NCBI GenBank assembly: GCA_021812735.1
Contig: JAKAMV010000605.1
Location: forward strand, 1 to 6,480
Direction: 5' to 3'
Length of the DNA stretch: 6,480 nt
Origin: Chloroflexota bacterium
GTDB lineage: Bacteria; Chloroflexota; Limnocylindria; Limnocylindrales; CSP1-4
Part shown: positions 6,109-6,480 of the stretch, one piece after another
Numbering within the stretch: the first letter of the stretch is position 1
How the letters are laid out: every line of letters starts with the position of its first letter
The notes under the pieces: generated by a model
What the model was told of the DNA's origin: nothing
Databases searched by the model: none
Seen by the model: only the letters and a program-made list of their open reading frames with translations
Program-made: the position numbers and the translations under genes

Positions 6109-6480
6109 GCGCGGACCCCCCACTTCTGCGACACGTCCCCGCTCGACGAGACGCCGGGGAGGAGGGGGATGACGCTGCGGTCGCCCCTGCGCCAGTCGGG
6201 CAGCCGGTCGGCGCCGGGCTGGCGGTAGACGTCGAGCAGGTGGCCGATCCTGCGGACGAGCCGCGGGCTGTCCATCCGCGCGGCGTAGTCGGCGAGGCGG
6301 TACCCGTTCGCCTGCCGCTGCTCGAAGGCGACCCGCCAGATCGCCATCGTCTGGAAGGCGTCGGGCGTCCCGGGCGTCCCGTAGAACCAGATGAGGTCGA
6401 TGAGCATCTTCTCGACGTCGGCCATCCTCGCGCGGGTCGAGCCGATCCTCACGTCCCGGAAGCCGAAGACGCGGGCGGCC
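6105..6480 (-). CDS. abiEi: AbiEi-like antitoxin/transcriptional regulator, C-terminal part
   Basis: The frame is open to the right edge, so the N-terminal winged-helix DNA-binding part is missing. About 124 residues remain. VFGFRDVRIGSTRARMADVEKMLIDLIWF followed by YRLADYAARMDSPRLVRRIGHLLD closely follows the C-terminal antitoxin domain of AbiEi-type proteins (pattern FFGF...v.iAd.EKtliD... and L..YA.RM....v..RLG.LL). A GTG at 6452 is internal and not a likely start. In known AbiE systems this protein binds repeats in its own promoter and counters the AbiEii toxin without direct protein contact; its promoter would lie to the right of the window. The last bases overlap abiEii by four (ATGA), which supports one operon. 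Confidence 0.88.
   Translation of the reverse strand, partial: AARVFGFRDVRIGSTRARMADVEKMLIDLIWFYGTPGTPDAFQTMAIWRVAFEQRQANGYRLADYAARMDSPRLVRRIGHLLDVYRQPGADRLPDWRRGDRSVIPLLPGVSSSGDVSQKWGVRA

Overview
The window is strongly GC-rich, with G/C-dominated third codon positions. It suggests a high-GC bacterium such as an actinomycete or a GC-rich Chloroflexota-like lineage; there is no marker here that fixes the taxon. It contains five protein-coding genes, two of them cut by the window edges, plus one unusually long non-coding stretch.

Left part (1-2661): a convergent pair. On the + strand is the C-terminal half of an electron-transfer-flavoprotein:quinone oxidoreductase (ETF-QO), ending in a ferredoxin-like tail with eight cysteines. 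On the - strand is an exported or membrane-anchored protein with an N,N-dimethylformamidase beta-subunit-like C-terminal domain. A 12-bp perfect GC-rich hairpin between the two stop codons probably terminates one or both transcripts.

Right part (2916-6480): two toxin-antitoxin modules, both on the - strand. The upstream one (right end) is AbiE: the C-terminal part of an AbiEi-like antitoxin/regulator, overlapping by an ATGA junction the complete AbiEii nucleotidyltransferase toxin. The downstream one is HipBA: an Xre-type HipB overlapping by a GTGA junction a full-length HipA kinase with all expected catalytic motifs. In front of hipB are two similar 18-bp elements built on TGCGCA, overlapping a candidate promoter; these look like HipB autoregulatory operators.

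Between abiEii and hipB lie about 720 bp (4514-5235) with no believable gene. This stretch holds six imperfect copies of a 21-bp motif (TGACGCAAG-N4-TGCCG core) in both orientations, a cluster of hairpins of which two are mutually exclusive, and a nested inverted repeat just after the abiEii stop. It is the least explained part of the window. The layout reads as a small defence/TA island inserted next to metabolic and surface genes. I see no transposase, integrase or tRNA gene that would explain how it arrived.
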